From contig JACVTC010000017.1 in assembly GCA_016946835.1 (NCBI GenBank), positions 1,473,501 through 1,537,500 on the forward strand: a stretch of DNA of 64,000 bases. Reading direction: 5' to 3'. Source of the stretch: Neocallimastix lanati (nom. inval.) (lineage: Eukaryota > Neocallimastigomycota > Neocallimastigomycetes > Neocallimastigales > Neocallimastigaceae). The translations under genes were made by a program, and so were the position numbers. The stretch's first letter is position 1. Each line of letters starts with the position of its first letter. Below the pieces are notes generated by a model. It made no database searches, had not been told where the DNA came from, and saw nothing but the letters and a program-made list of their open reading frames with translations. Below are positions 1-14,130 of this stretch, piece after piece.

Positions 1-31
1 AATAATCAATAATCTCAGTAATTATTATAAT

Positions 32-63
<32 letters not shown>

Positions 64-966
64 ATTATTTAATACTATTATTATTTTTATTCATTAATTA
101 ATTTATTATAAATTTTATTTTTATTTTAATTTGTTTATATTTTTTTATTATAATTATGATTTTTTTATTATCACAAACATTTTTAATAACATTTTCCTAT
201 CATTAATTATTATTTTAGATTACAATTTTTAAAAATTTTATAATAAATATATTTTTTTTTTTTTTTTTTTAATATATTTTAAGATTTAAATTTTCATTAA
301 TATATATATAAAACTTTTAATTATCATGCACGCATTACACAGCTAAATTTTTTTTTTATGGCCCTACTTTTTAAATAATTATTTAAAAAAAAATAAATAT
401 AAAAAAAATAAGATAGAGGTAGAAGTAAAAAAGTGATAAATTTGATAATTATTCATATAAAATAGAAATTAAAGTTTTTATAATTTTATTTTAATTTTAA
501 TCAAAACAAAACAAAAAACAAAAAACAAAAACATAAAAAAAAAATATTTATTTTAATTGTTTTTTTTTTTTTTTTAGTAGTTAAAACTTAAATATAATAT
601 TAATATTTATTAAAGTTGACCAATATATTAATAAAATATAAAAATGTGCTAAGATAAAAAAAATATATATATATATTTTATTTATTTATCTAATAATATC
701 ATTATATATTTATATATATATATAATGATTTATAATTTTTTTATTTTTTTTTTTTTTTTTTTTTTTTATGTATATATATATATTTTTTTTTTTTTACAAT
801 TCTGATTTTTAACAGTGAATTAAACAATCATCAAAAAATTTATAAAATGATTTATATTTTTTAAACCATCTATGTTATTTATATGTTATTTAAAAATTTT
901 AAATATAAAATATGTAGTTGTCCTTTTTTTTTTTTAGTGACGTGACAATAAATAATAATAATAATA

Positions 967-1003
<37 letters not shown>

Positions 1004-1245
1004 TAAAGATAACCTAACAAAAAAATGCAATTGAGTTAAAGTAATAAATTATAATTATAATAAAGTTATTATAATAACAAATTATGAATAATAACAAATA
1101 ATGAAGAATAATAATAGTGATAATAATATATGAACGGTAAAAACTATAATTTTATTCTAATTTAAAAAAAAAAAAAAAAATTTAAAAATTAGAATTTGAA
1201 AAATTAAACAATTTTAAAATATAAAATATATATAAAAACAATAAG

Positions 1246-1294
<49 letters not shown>

Positions 1295-1930
1295 AAAGTT
1301 TTTATACAATTTATTTTTTTTTTATATTATTCTCTTTTTTTCTTTTTATTTTATTTTATTTATTTTTTATTATCATAATTTTTTTTTTTTAATATTAGAA
1401 TTCTTTTTAAAATCTTTAATATTTAAAGCATGAGTAATTCTATATTTTAAAGTTTATATAGAAATAAACAATTTTTATTTAAAAAAAAAAAAAATTTTTT
1501 TTTAATGCTTTTTTTAATAAGTATAATATTTAATAAATATATATACATATATATTTATATTCATGGTTTTTTATTTGGGTAGAAATTTGGAATCATTGTA
1601 TAATTTATTATGAGTAATAAATATTTTCAAAACATTTATTTATTTATTTATTTTAATTATTATTAATGATCTTTATTCAAAAAAAAAAAAAAAAAAAAAA
1701 AAGTTACAATAAACCGTTTAAAATTTATACTAATTTACTAAAGCTTATATATATATATATATATATATATTTTTAATTAAATGCAACAATAATTAATTTT
1801 TTTTTTTTATAGATGCTGCATATACATATACTTTTATGTATATATATATATAAAAGTATATGTATATGCATCATTATGCATTATATATATATATAAATAA
1901 AAAAAAAAAAATCTGCCAGAATTCATTGAT

Positions 1931-1973
<43 letters not shown>

Positions 1974-2190
1974 AAATTTCTCCTTTTATATATATTAAAG
2001 TTTTATAGTTGTAATGATAAGGACTAATAAAAATATTAAAAGATATAGACATAATACATGAAGAATAATTATTAAAATTGTAAATTTTTAATTAAATACA
2101 ATTACAAATTAAATAAAATGAAATAAAGAGTTGAAATATAAATATAAAATACAGATTGAATAAAATAAAATAAAATAAATTAAAAATAAA

Positions 2191-2221
<31 letters not shown>

Positions 2222-2230
2222 TAATAATAA

Positions 2231-2275
<45 letters not shown>

Positions 2276-2631
2276 CAATTTATAAATTAGATATAAAAGT
2301 GGTATATAAACGAAAAATATCCAGACTAATTAAATATATAAAAAAGTCTCAATACTAAAAAGACACTAAAAAAAAATATTTTTTATATGTATTGTATGTT
2401 ACGTAGTTCTTAAATCTTATAATATAAAATGTTATTTTTTTTTTTAAAATAGACAAAAAAAAAAAAAAAAAACTGTATTATAGTGGAAGCGATTTCTAAT
2501 TCATTAACTTCCAATTGAAATCAAGAATAATTTAATATTATCTCCTTCGAAGAAAATCTACTTCAAAAGAATAATAGTACATAATTAATAAATATAATTA
2601 AATTTGCTTCGATGGAAATGTTAGTTAAATT

Positions 2632-2668
<37 letters not shown>

Positions 2669-3350
2669 TATTATTGACATAAAGATTTCAAACTTCATTG
2701 TACTGAATCAAAAATAATTTTTTAATATAATATATTATTAAAAAAAATGTAATCATAATAAAAAAAAAAAATAATAAAAATAAATATATATATATATATA
2801 TATAATATTTTATATATATATATATATGTTACGAATGGAATCGTTTAGATAAATTCATTATATTCTATTAGAATACTCTTTTTATATATATTATTCAGAA
2901 TTAAAAATCATTTTATTTTTATTTATATCTTCTTCTATTAATAATAATTTGACTCTTTCAATACGATTATTAATAAAACTTTTTAAAAATTGAATAATTT
3001 TCTTTTTTTTTTTTTTTTTGTTTTTTTATCTTATTCATCAATATCAAATTTTTTACTCCATCTATCATTAAAAGAAAAACGGTAATTTAATGTATCTTTT
3101 TATAAGTAACATAAATAATAATTTAATCCATTAGATATCCCATTGATAGAGTATCGATCTTTCCAACCTCTATATATATATATATTAAAAATTTACTTCA
3201 TGTTCAATTTTTATTTTTTTTTTTTTTTAATTAATAATTATTTTATTTTATTTTATTCTTAACATGAGTACGAATAGCTTTTTGCAAGAACTTTTAAGTT
3301 TTTACTAAAACCATATTCAAATTAGGAGAAAGAAGGTTTCCCTATATGAG

Positions 3351-3395
<45 letters not shown>

Positions 3396-4656
3396 AAATT
3401 AATTAAAAATTTATTCATTATGAGATTATGAAAAGAAGAGGATTGTTATAATAAGAATATTATCCTTACGATGAACTTGTTAAATTAGAAAATAAAAAAA
3501 TTCAAATAAAAAAAAAATAATTTGAGAAGTTTTAATAGTAAAATTTTAAATTCTTTTGAAATAATAATACAGAGGATGAAACTTTCAAATAGTAGATTAT
3601 TTATTTATGTGGAATTCCTTTTTTATTATTTTGACGTTACAAAAAAAATAGCTAAAAAAAATTGAAAAAAATATATATATGTAAATATATAATGATTCTT
3701 ATGAAATAAATGGAATCAATTAAAGATAATAGTAATTCAAAAAAAATTTTTCTACTCAAAATCCCATTATAAAAATTATAACTCTCATATCATAGTACTT
3801 TATTTAATATTATTAATAGTTTTATGATGATAAATATTATATTTAAAATATATATTTTATTATTAATAAAAGACCTAATATAATTATTTGAACTTTAATA
3901 AAGTATAAATATTATATATATATATAAAGATATAATTTAATAAATAAAGAAAGAAGATTATTATAATAATAATAACCTTTATTTTCAACAAAAACAATAT
4001 ATTTTTCATTTACACATTTCTATATTAGAATATTATTATTTATTATTTATTATTATTATTTATTATTTATTATTATTATTTATTATTTATTATTAATTAT
4101 TATTATTATTATTATTTACTATTATTATTTATTATTTCTTCTTTCTTATGAATAAATCTTAAAATATTACTACTTCAATTCAAAGTTTATCTTTAAAAAT
4201 TTTTTTAAAATATTTTCCATACGAAGCATCAAAATGATTATCGCAAGTGATTTATAATATATCGGTTAATACGGAAAAATAGTTAATGAAAAAAGAATGA
4301 ATTTTAATGCGTTAATTGATGCTTTCTAAATAAGAGAAACTATTATTGTTCACTTGATGGAGGCATTTTATCATTAGAGATTAATTAATTTCAATAATTA
4401 AAAGGAATAAAAGAATTATTAAAACCTTCTTTTAAAAATTTTGGTTTATTTTTATTACATTAATTTATTTATATTATTATTATTATTATTATTAGCTCTT
4501 TATTATTATTACTATTAAAATTTAATTTATTAAATTATAATTAATACAATTAATTAAAAATTTATTAGGTATTATATAATATTACTTATTATTATTATTA
4601 TTAATTAATTAATTGTAAAAGTTAATTATAAAAAATATTTTATTATATATAATTTT

Positions 4657-4699
<43 letters not shown>

Positions 4700-4863
4700 T
4701 TTTTATTTATTATATATAAATATTTCTTATTTCTAAATAATTTTTATTGATTATTTTTTTTTATTATATTCTATTGGTTATTTTTTCCTTCACCTAAATA
4801 AATAATTGATTTTTTTTTTTGCTTTTCTTGTTTTTTGCTTTTTTACCTAAATTAATGAAAAAT

Positions 4864-4894
<31 letters not shown>

Positions 4895-5002
4895 GAAATT
4901 TTATATATAATAAAATTATAAATTTTATTATATAAAAAAATATAACTTTTTTTTTTTTTTTTTAAGTATACTTTATTATAATAAGGAAATATTTATTAAT
5001 AG

Positions 5003-5039
<37 letters not shown>

Positions 5040-6829
5040 CATAAGGATATTATGTTTTACTAAATATTTTTTTTTCATAATCTGTTATTAAATAAATAAA
5101 TATATATATTTTTATTTAATATCAAAAATGTTAATAAACCTTTTTTAAATAAAGACATAAATATATATAATGTAAAAATACTAATAAACCTTTTAAAATA
5201 AATATATAAAAATATATAATGTAATTATTTCTAATTTTTTATTTTCAGTTATATTAATAGAAAAATTATTATAGTTATTATCTAATAATGTAATAAGGTA
5301 CATTATTATATGATTAAATAATAATTTATGATTTTTGATTAAAAAAAAAAAAAAAAATAAAAAAATAAAAAAAATGAAATATTAAACTTTTAAAATTTAA
5401 ATTTGTTTCACCAAGGGATATAATTTTTTTTTTTAAAAAAAAAAAAAATTTAAAATATTTTATTAATTAATGATATTTTGCCTTTAATATGTTGTTTTTA
5501 TATATATTATTTATAAAATAAATTAAAATCAAAATCAAAATAATACAATAATAATAATAATAATAATAATAATATAATAATATAATAATAAATGGAATTT
5601 CTAATGAAATTAATTTAATGAATCATTCAAATTAAGCTTCATTCCTTTAAATTATTAGTAAAGGTTTTTCAATTCTGAAAATTTAAAGGATTAATAGTTT
5701 CTAATAATGATATCATAAAATTTAATGAAATTTTAAGTAATAAATTATTTAATAATTATATATATTATATATTAATAAACATTAAATAATATACTAATGA
5801 TAATAATGAACAATTAAATAATAATTTACCATAAATATAAATTAAGAATAAATAATAAATATTTAAACAATTTTAAAAAATATGTATATTTATATATTAA
5901 TTATTTGATATATTTTTTATCCTGTGGATTAAGATTTTAAAAAAGATATTTTCTGTTGTATAACTGAAAATAAATACTACATAGTATATATAATTAATTT
6001 TCTATAAAATAATCTTTAACCAAAATTTTTATCCTTTTTAAATTTTTAATAATAATATTTAATTGATAATAATAGTTTTTATATTTCATATTTTTATTTT
6101 TTATTTTTTTTTTTATTAAATTAATTATTTTCAAAATCTTTTAGAATTTGTTGTAACCTTTATTTAATTATTTAACAAATAGCTTTTATTTTTTTTTTTT
6201 TTATTTATTATTACTTTAATTATCACCATTACCATTATATCATTAATTCTTTTGATTTTAGAAAGCTTAAATATTATTTTATCCATATATCATAATAATT
6301 CAAAGAAATAATAATAATAGTAATAATATAAATAAATAATCAAATTAATGAATCATTTAATCCAAAATAATAATCACAAATCTTTATTTAAAAAAAAAAA
6401 TTTTTTTTATTATTATTCTTTAATTAATTGTTTATTTATGGTAATCTATATTTAAACATTGATTGTTTTTTTTATTATTATTATTATTATTTTAGATTAG
6501 AGCCATTAATATTTCATTTTGATGAAACGAGCAAATTATGTCAATTTCATTTCCTAATCCTTTTTTATAAATATATATATATACATATGTAATAATTATA
6601 ATAAAATAAAAAATGATATTAATTAAATATAAATTAAACTAATAGAAATAAAAATTTTATAATTAATTTAATATTTATAATATTTGATAGAGGTAATGAA
6701 TACAATTTACTTTAATAAAGGAAATTCTTCATCAAATCTATATAAATTAGAATTTATTGAATAATACAGATAAATGAATTATTAAAAGTTTAATTATTAT
6801 AAATCAATTTCAAATTATAATATTTAGAA

Positions 6830-6867
<38 letters not shown>

Positions 6868-7064
6868 TTAAAAAAATAAAATAAAAATAATATAATATAA
6901 ATTAAAATAAAATAAAAACTAAAAAGAAATATATATAGATAAATGAATATAAATATATTTACATTTCACTTCAAAATTTATTTTTTTTTTTATAAAATTT
7001 ATAATAGAAGTTCTTTTTTTACAAAAAAATATATAAATTAAAAAATATATATATATATTTATTT

Positions 7065-7102
<38 letters not shown>

Positions 7103-7197
7103 AGTTTAGAGTTTGAAAAATTCGGAATAAACCTTGAACTTTTATTAAAATAAATATATTTACATATAAACTATAAAAAAAAAAAAAAAAAAAAAAA
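1..7197. other. AT-rich gene-free region
   Basis: I see no supportable gene here. The stretch is made of A and T homopolymers (the longest is a T run at 3353-3394), AT dinucleotide runs, and TAA/TTA microsatellites at about 2190-2275 and 4030-4140. Slightly more complex patches at about 2490-2620, 3030-3480 and 4140-4400 have no reading frame I could recognise. A short motif near 2130-2180 recurs near 23264 and 46620 (see findings). Confidence 0.7.
7175..7197 (+). promoter_or_regulatory. A-tract leader abutting the start codon
   Basis: An uninterrupted A run touches the ATG of the first deacetylase gene. Similar A-rich leaders sit directly before the ATGs of the copine gene and both sugar transporters, so this looks like a local style of 5' leader. 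A role in translation initiation or nucleosome exclusion is inference only. Confidence 0.4.
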
Positions 7198-7753
7198 ATG
7201 CTTACAGCATTGTTTAGTACAATATTTTTATTAGGTTCAGCACTATTAAGTAGTGCAACCTCCATTAATATGAAGGCTTTAATTTTAACTACTGAAGAAT
7301 ATATACAGTATGATGATATTATAAAGTTAACTTTCCAATCCTATGGTATTCCATATGATATCTATGCCTTTAATGAAAGTAATATTCCATCAGGAAACTT
7401 AACATTAACTAGTGCTGATGGTGAACCATTATATAATATTGTTGTTGTTAATGGTGGTAACCTTTCCTATGAAAATAGTAGTACCCATACCTGGGTAAGC
7501 TATCTCTCTAATTCTCAGTGGGCCTTCATTGAAGAATATGAAGCAAAATACGGGGTTCGTAGAGTTTCTATCGATTCTGAAATTAATATTTACAACTATA
7601 TTGATTTATATAAGGAAAATGAATGGGGTTCCTCAATTCCTGAACAAAAACTTATTCCAGCTGATAATGATATCACTAAAAAGATTTTTGAAGATACCAG
7701 AGTTAAAATAACTGCTCCATTAGATGTTAACAAGTAAATAAAAATAAAATAAA

Positions 7754-7784
<31 letters not shown>

Positions 7785-9767
7785 TTTTATTTTTAAATTT
7801 TTTATAATTGAATTGATAAATAGATTTAATTAATATTATATATTATAAAAAAAAATAAAACAATTTTAATAACATAAAAATATTTTATTTATTTATTATC
7901 ATTATTTTTTTTTTAATCTATTTATAATAGTATTTATCATACTCGTATAAAGATTACCAATGAATCCCTTGTTAAACCATTCTTATATTATAATGAAAAT
8001 GGTTCAAAAGGTGCAGTTGCCGCTACTATTACTACCTATCCTAATGGTCGTGAAAAGATGAGTTTCTACTTTGGTTTTGGTTCCTGGTCTCAAAGTAGTG
8101 TCATTCTTTCTCATTTATGGTTAGTATGGGGTACTCGTAACATTTTCAATGGTTTCCGTCGTGTCTATTTCACTGCTCACATTGATGATGTCTTCCTTTC
8201 TACCGATCTTATTGATATGAAAAAGAATTTAGTTGAAAACACGAAAGGATTAGCTTTCCGTACAAGTCCGAAAGATTATGATGGTATCATTAATTTCCAA
8301 AATTCCATTAAGAAGAAGATGCCAGAAGGCTCTGAATTTAAGGTTGAGTTGGCCTTCAATGGTAATGGTATTTTAATTCAAGCCGATCCAGAATCTGCTG
8401 TTGAAGTCGATGGTGAACGTTATGTTGAGTTAGAATTTGTGAAGACTCCAGGTACCGGTGACAAGCGTTGGCCAGTTGAAAATTATCAATTAAACTTTGC
8501 TGAATCCTTATACCAAAAAGATCCATTATACAAGTACTTTAAGAATAATGATGCCAAACAAAAGGAATTCTACTGGAGTTCTCACACCTTCTCTCATGAA
8601 AACTTAGATAATGCTTCAAGATCTGATGTTGATAATGAAATTCGTTTGAACATTGAAATTGCTAAGAAATTAGGTGTCTTTGGTAAGGAATGGTGGTCTG
8701 AACACGCCATTATCACTCCACAAATTTCTGGTCTCCACAACAAGGATGCTCTTGAAATCTTCAGACAATATGGTATCACTGCCGGTACCGGAGATCTCAG
8801 TCGTCCAGCCATTATTAATCTTGATAATCCCTACCTTCCATTCTATACCACCTTAGAAAGTAGTAATCTTGCCGGTTTCCCAATTATTCCACGTACCCCA
8901 ACCGAAATTTATTACATGTGTACCACTAAAGCCGAAAATACCTGGATGTATAATCATATTTACAAATCCTACTTTGGTAAAGATTCTACCTGGGATGAAA
9001 TTGTTGATCGTGAAAGTAAGCGTACCTTACTTTTAATGACTAAACTTCGTCATGAAGCTCACCAATTCCATCAAGCTAACCTTCGTAATGAAGATACCGG
9101 TGCTTCTCTTCTTGAAGAATGGGTTACCCCAATTGTTAATTTATACAACCAATACGTTGAATGGCCTTTAATTTCTATTAAGATTGATACTATTATGGAA
9201 GGTTTCATTAAACGTGCTCAAATTGAAGCCTGTGGTCAAGTAGTTAAATTAATTGTTGACAATAATAATAAGGTTACTGGTATCTCTGTTAGTGCTACAA
9301 CCGGTGATTGTACTCTTCCAGTGACTGTTCCAGGTGGTGTCAATAAATCCTCTCTTCCATCCGATGCTATTCTTGAACAAGTTGGTAAAGATCCATTAAC
9401 TGTTTGGATTCCATTAAAGAAGGGAGAAACTAAGACAATTGAATTAAGTGAAAGTATAGATTGGTCTTTAAATCAAAATTCAAATGAATCTAATGCTATT
9501 AATAATACTATTATTATTGGTAATGATACCACTAATGGTAATGCAATTGTCAATGGTAATGACACCATTCCAACCACCACTATCGTTATTCAACCTACCA
9601 CTGCCATTGCTCAACCTACCCTTCCAGCAGCCCAAACTACTGTTTCTCAAGCTCCTAATCTCCCAACTATCACCACAACTACTACTACCACTTCTACTAA
9701 CACAAAAGATTGTGAAAAATATAGATTAAATATTCTTGCTTATCTTAAATGTGTTTTAGTACCATAA
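7198..9767 (+). CDS. Secreted Agd3-like (CE18-type) polysaccharide deacetylase, no CBM1
   Basis: The gene has two exons, 7198-7733 and 7931-9767, encoding 790 residues. The 197-bp intron (GTAAAT...TAG) was placed because joining these exons restores the frame and the alignment to the paralogue at 17299. Residues 1 to about 22 look like a signal peptide. Residues about 25-250 resemble the N-terminal binding domain (CBM87) of fungal Agd3. The catalytic part has HIDDVFL (H262, D264, D265) and SHTFSHENLDN (H397, H401), which fit a metal-dependent deacetylase with an Asp-His-His site, and further on HEAHQFHQANLR. In Agd3 the reaction is N-deacetylation of galactosaminogalactan outside the cell; the substrate here is inferred. 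The tail (about 700-775) is rich in Asn, Thr and Pro and ends in a short stretch with two cysteines. Unlike the paralogue it has no CBM1, so it is probably a free secreted enzyme. Exon structure is solid; the family call is by motif memory. Confidence 0.82.
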
Positions 9768-10707
9768 AAAATATAAAAAATATAAAAAAACAAAAAAGAG
9801 AGAAATAAATAAAACGGAAAGGTAAAAAATAGAAATGAAAAAAAAAAAAAATTTTTTTTATAAATACTAACCCCTAGTATCTATAAAAAATTTTTTTATA
9901 AAAAGATATATATCATATTTTTAAATATTGATTTAAATTAAAAAAAAAAAAAAAAAAAAATAAAAAAATTTATAATAATAATAATTTAATATACCTTTTT
10001 TGTTTTATTTATTATATATTTATTATCTTTAAAGATAAAATTTATTATATCTAATTTTAAAATAATTTAAAAAAAAAAAAAAATATTTATATAGATTTTT
10101 ATAAATTTAAATATATATATAAATATATATTAAAAATTAGAATTTTTTTTTTTTTTATTCTTAAAGTATAAAATTAATATTCAAAGTAAATTAAATAAAA
10201 AATAAATTAATAAAAAAAAATTATGTCTTTTAATTTGTTAAATTGTAGTATATATATGTTAAAAGTGATTCCTATTATTTATCTATTAAACATATTCTTT
10301 AAAATTATATCAATATTAAATTATATAAACGTATATATAAAAGATATTTTTCTTCATTATTTAGTCAAAAATAATAGATTGACCGTCCTTTTTAGCTTTT
10401 AAACAAAAAAAAAAAAAAAAAAAAAAAAAAACCTAAATGATATTTATATTAAAAATGAAATGAGTAATTATTTAATAATTTTATTTTTAGATAGTGTATA
10501 CTGCCATCTCATAAGCTTTTTATATTAAAAATTAAAATAAAGAAATTAATTTTGATTTTTTTTTTTTTTTATATATTAACTCCATTAGCTTTAAAACGAG
10601 AAATTTTATATTGAAATTTTTAGCTTTAACATTAGAAAAGGTGTTTACGTTTTAATTTCTATGAAAAAGAAATATTTAAATTGACTTTTTTTCTTTTTTT
10701 TCCATAG
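9768..10707. other. AT-rich intergenic spacer
   Basis: This is the 3' flank of the first deacetylase gene. It holds A/T runs and no recognisable gene or CBM-coding remnant after the stop codon. Confidence 0.6.
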
Positions 10708-10740
10708 AGTTACTAAAGACTAATACAGTCTTTAGTAACT
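10708..10740. repeat. Perfect 14-bp hairpin
   Basis: The arms agttactaaagact (10708-10721) and agtctttagtaact (10727-10740) are exact reverse complements around a 5-base loop. It sits about 50 bp before the minisatellite array that starts near 10790. It could be a transposon end or a foldback structure. No T run suggests a transcription terminator. Confidence 0.7.
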
Positions 10741-10789
10741 TAATGGAGTTGGATGTTCACTTGCAATTGTAATAAATAATAATTAAATA

Positions 10790-11580
10790 AATAAAAAAAG
10801 TATTTATTAATAACTAATAAATAATAAATAAATAATAATAATAAATAATTAATAGATAAATTGAATGGAATAATAAAAATAACTAAATAATAAATTAATA
10901 ATAAATAAATAAATAAATAAATAATAAACAATAAACAATAAATAATAAATAATAAATAAATAAATAATAAATAATAAATAATAATTAATAAAAAGAGTAT
11001 TTATTAATAAATAATAAATAATAAATAATAATAAAAAGAGTATTTATTAATAAATAATAAAAAGAGTATTTATTAATAAATAATAAATAATAAAAAGAGT
11101 ATTTATTAATAAATAATAAATTATAAAAAGAGTATTTATTAATAAATAATAAATAATAAAAAGAGTATTTATTAATAAATAATAAATAATAAAAAGAGTA
11201 TTTATTAATAAATAATAAATAATAAAAAGAGTATTTATTAATAAATAATAAATAATAAAAAGAGTATTTATTAATAAATAATAAATTATAAAAAGAGTAT
11301 TTATTAATAAATAATAAATAATAAAAAATAATAAAAAGAGTATTTATTAATAAATAATAAATTATAAAAAGAGTATTTATTAATAAATAATAAATTATAA
11401 AAAGAGTATTTATTAATAAATAATAAATAATAAATTATAAATAATAAATTATAAATAATAAATAATAAATAATAAATAATAAACAATAAAAAGAGTATTT
11501 ATTAATAAATAATAAATATATAATAATAATAAATAAATAATAAATAAATAAATACTCTTTTTATTATTTATTATTTATTA
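10790..11580. repeat. Minisatellite array of about 33 bp with an inverted last unit
   Basis: About 14 copies of a unit containing aaaaagagtatttattaat, several exactly 33 bp apart (for example 11125, 11158, 11191, 11224, 11257, 11290), are separated by taataaa-type filler. The last unit, 11551-11580, is an exact reverse complement of the unit, so the array ends as a foldback. The minus-strand reading frames across it are low-complexity artefacts. Confidence 0.8.
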
Positions 11581-11802
11581 AACTTGTTTAATTACATAAG
11601 CGATAAAGAAGGTATGGTTAACCATTCCATAATACTGGTTGATACTTATAAATACATCCAGTGTTCCTTGGTTGAATTATAAGAATAACAATATTAATGA
11701 TCCTCTATAAAAGATGGGAGATTAAAAAGATATAATTCTTATAAATATTAAAAATAAAATTTAAAAATATATATATAATATTAATATTATTGGTTAAATT
11801 AA

Positions 11803-11833
<31 letters not shown>

Positions 11834-12043
11834 ATTAATAAATAAATAAATAAATAAATAAATAAATATATAGTTTATTTATATATCAAGAATGAATAAA
11901 AAAAAAAAAAAAACGTTTTAGTCTGTGTGACATAATGAATGAGTTTAAATTTTGGATAAAATAAAGAAAAAAAGTTAAAAAAAAAAAAAAAAAAAAAAAA
12001 AATAAAGAACGGCAGATGAATTATTAATTCTTTTAATACAATA

Positions 12044-12077
<34 letters not shown>

Positions 12078-12767
12078 TTTGAATAAAACGAAACAAAATA
12101 AAATAAAATAAAATTAGAATTAAATAAAATAAATTAAGAAAGAGAACTACTTCTAAATGTAATTAATTGCTTAAAAATCAATAACATACCATTTAAAAAA
12201 AACAATAATATCTATTAATATTATATTATGATTAATTATGATTAATTATTATATTTTAATAAATAAATTTTATATATATAACTAATCAATATAAATTATA
12301 TATTTATACAATAATTTATTAAATAATAAATATTAACTGCAGTTTTATAATTATTTTTTAATTTTTTATAGATACTATTACATAATTAAATAATATTAAT
12401 AGACTATAATGCATATATTAATTAAATGTGTACTTTTATATATTTTTATTCTGATGGATGGTTTTAACCGTTGCTAACGGTATATTTTAATTCATAAATT
12501 TTATTCATTATTATTTATTTAAGTTATATTTATTCATTCATTCATTTTAAGTAAATGAAATAAATCCTTTTTTTTTTTTTTTTTCATTTTGTTTGCTTGT
12601 TTTTTGTTCTAATCTTTTATTGAGGTCCAAAAAATATATATATATTTATAATTTTGTTATTTTTCAAAAGGAATAATAATAAGACTTTAATTAATTTATA
12701 TTAATATTGTTTTAATAATAGTTTACCATATTAAGTTGAATAATAACTATTTGATAATAATACAATA
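11581..12767. other. Intergenic, one less AT-rich patch
   Basis: The patch at 11581-11720 is less AT-rich and has about 40 open codons without a recognisable family, so it may be a decayed fragment. The rest is TAAA and TAA microsatellite and A/T runs. No gene is called. Confidence 0.5.
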
Positions 12768-13025
12768 AATATATATATATATAAATAGATATAAATATAA
12801 AATATTTAAATATATATATATAAATATAAATATAAAATATTTAAATATATATAAATAGATTTAAATATAAAATATTTAAATATATATAAATAAATATAAA
12901 TATAAAATATTTAAATATATATAAATAGATTTAAATATAAAATATTTAAATATATATAAATAGATTTAAATATAAAATATTTAAATATATATAAATAAAT
13001 ATAAATAGATATAAATATAAAAATT
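12768..13025. repeat. Tandem AT-rich repeat, period about 37 bp
   Basis: Repeated blocks of the form aaatatataaatagattt followed by aaatataaaatatttaaa occur about seven times. Only A, T and occasional G are present. No coding potential. Confidence 0.65.
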
Positions 13026-13919
13026 TATTAATAAAATTTTTTACCAGAAGTTAATTAAATAATATTAAAAGATTTTCATAGCATTTTTTTAATTTTATTA
13101 TTTTCCTTTAATTAATTATAGTAAGAACCAATAAATAGTAAAAACAATATTTAATTCTAATTTACTATTTAAATATGTTACTATTATATTATATTATGTT
13201 TTACCTTTGAATTTTATTATTAATATTCTTTTCTGGCATAAAGAGAGAAAAATGGATCGATTATATATACATATATATAAGAAGATTAAAATAATAATAA
13301 TATATATATATTTTTATATTAAAGTAGATTTGTTATATTTATCTGATATCTATAGATTATTTTGTTTTTTGCTCTTTCTTTATGTATCCTTTCTTTTAGC
13401 TTTTAATTTTGTACTTTTCAAAATTGAGATATGAAATAGAACTACTCTATATTATATTTCTATTTATTCATTTGTTAATTATTCAATTTAATTCATTGAT
13501 TAGTTATTATTAATAAATATTTTTTTTATTTATTAATTTATTTATTAATAAGTGTTTTTTTTATTATTTATTTTTTATTAATTAATTATTTATTATTATT
13601 AAAATAATAAGTACTAATAATAATAAATAATAATAATAAATAATAAATAATAATAATAATAATAAATAAATAATAATAAATAATAATAATAATAAGTAGC
13701 TTTAAAGTTTTTCAACATTTATTTAATTTAATTATTAATTTAATTTTTTAATATATAAAATAAATTTTTTTTTTTTTTAAAATTTTCTAATTTTTAATAA
13801 TTCATTTTTATTCATTGTATCACAATCAAAATGTTAAATATCCAATGAACTATCGACTTATTTAAGATTTAAAATTTTTAAGATTAATAAAAGTAAATTA
13901 AATTAAATTTTTGGTAAAT

Positions 13920-14130
13920 GTTTTTTTTTATTTATTTATTTATTTATCTATTTATTTATTATTATTTATCTATTTATTTATTATTATTTATCTATTTATT
14001 TATTATTATATATCTATTTATTTATTATTATTTATCTATTTATTTATTATTATTTATCTATTTATTTATTATTATTTATCTATTTATTTATTATTATATA
14101 TCTATTTATTTACTATTATTTATCTATTTA
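13920..14130. repeat. TTTATCTATTTATTTATTATTA tandem array
   Basis: A phased run of tttatctatttatttatta units lies here. It is open in two frames only because it lacks stop codons, and the encoded Tyr/Leu/Ile strings are not credible proteins. Confidence 0.75.

Noticed and set aside
10985-11550. CRISPR-like array
   Set aside because: Spacers are not unique; units and fillers are both low-complexity, and this is a eukaryotic genome.
13207-13434. Short AT-rich frames at 13207 and 14194
   Set aside because: Composition and length fit chance frames, with no domain or splice context.
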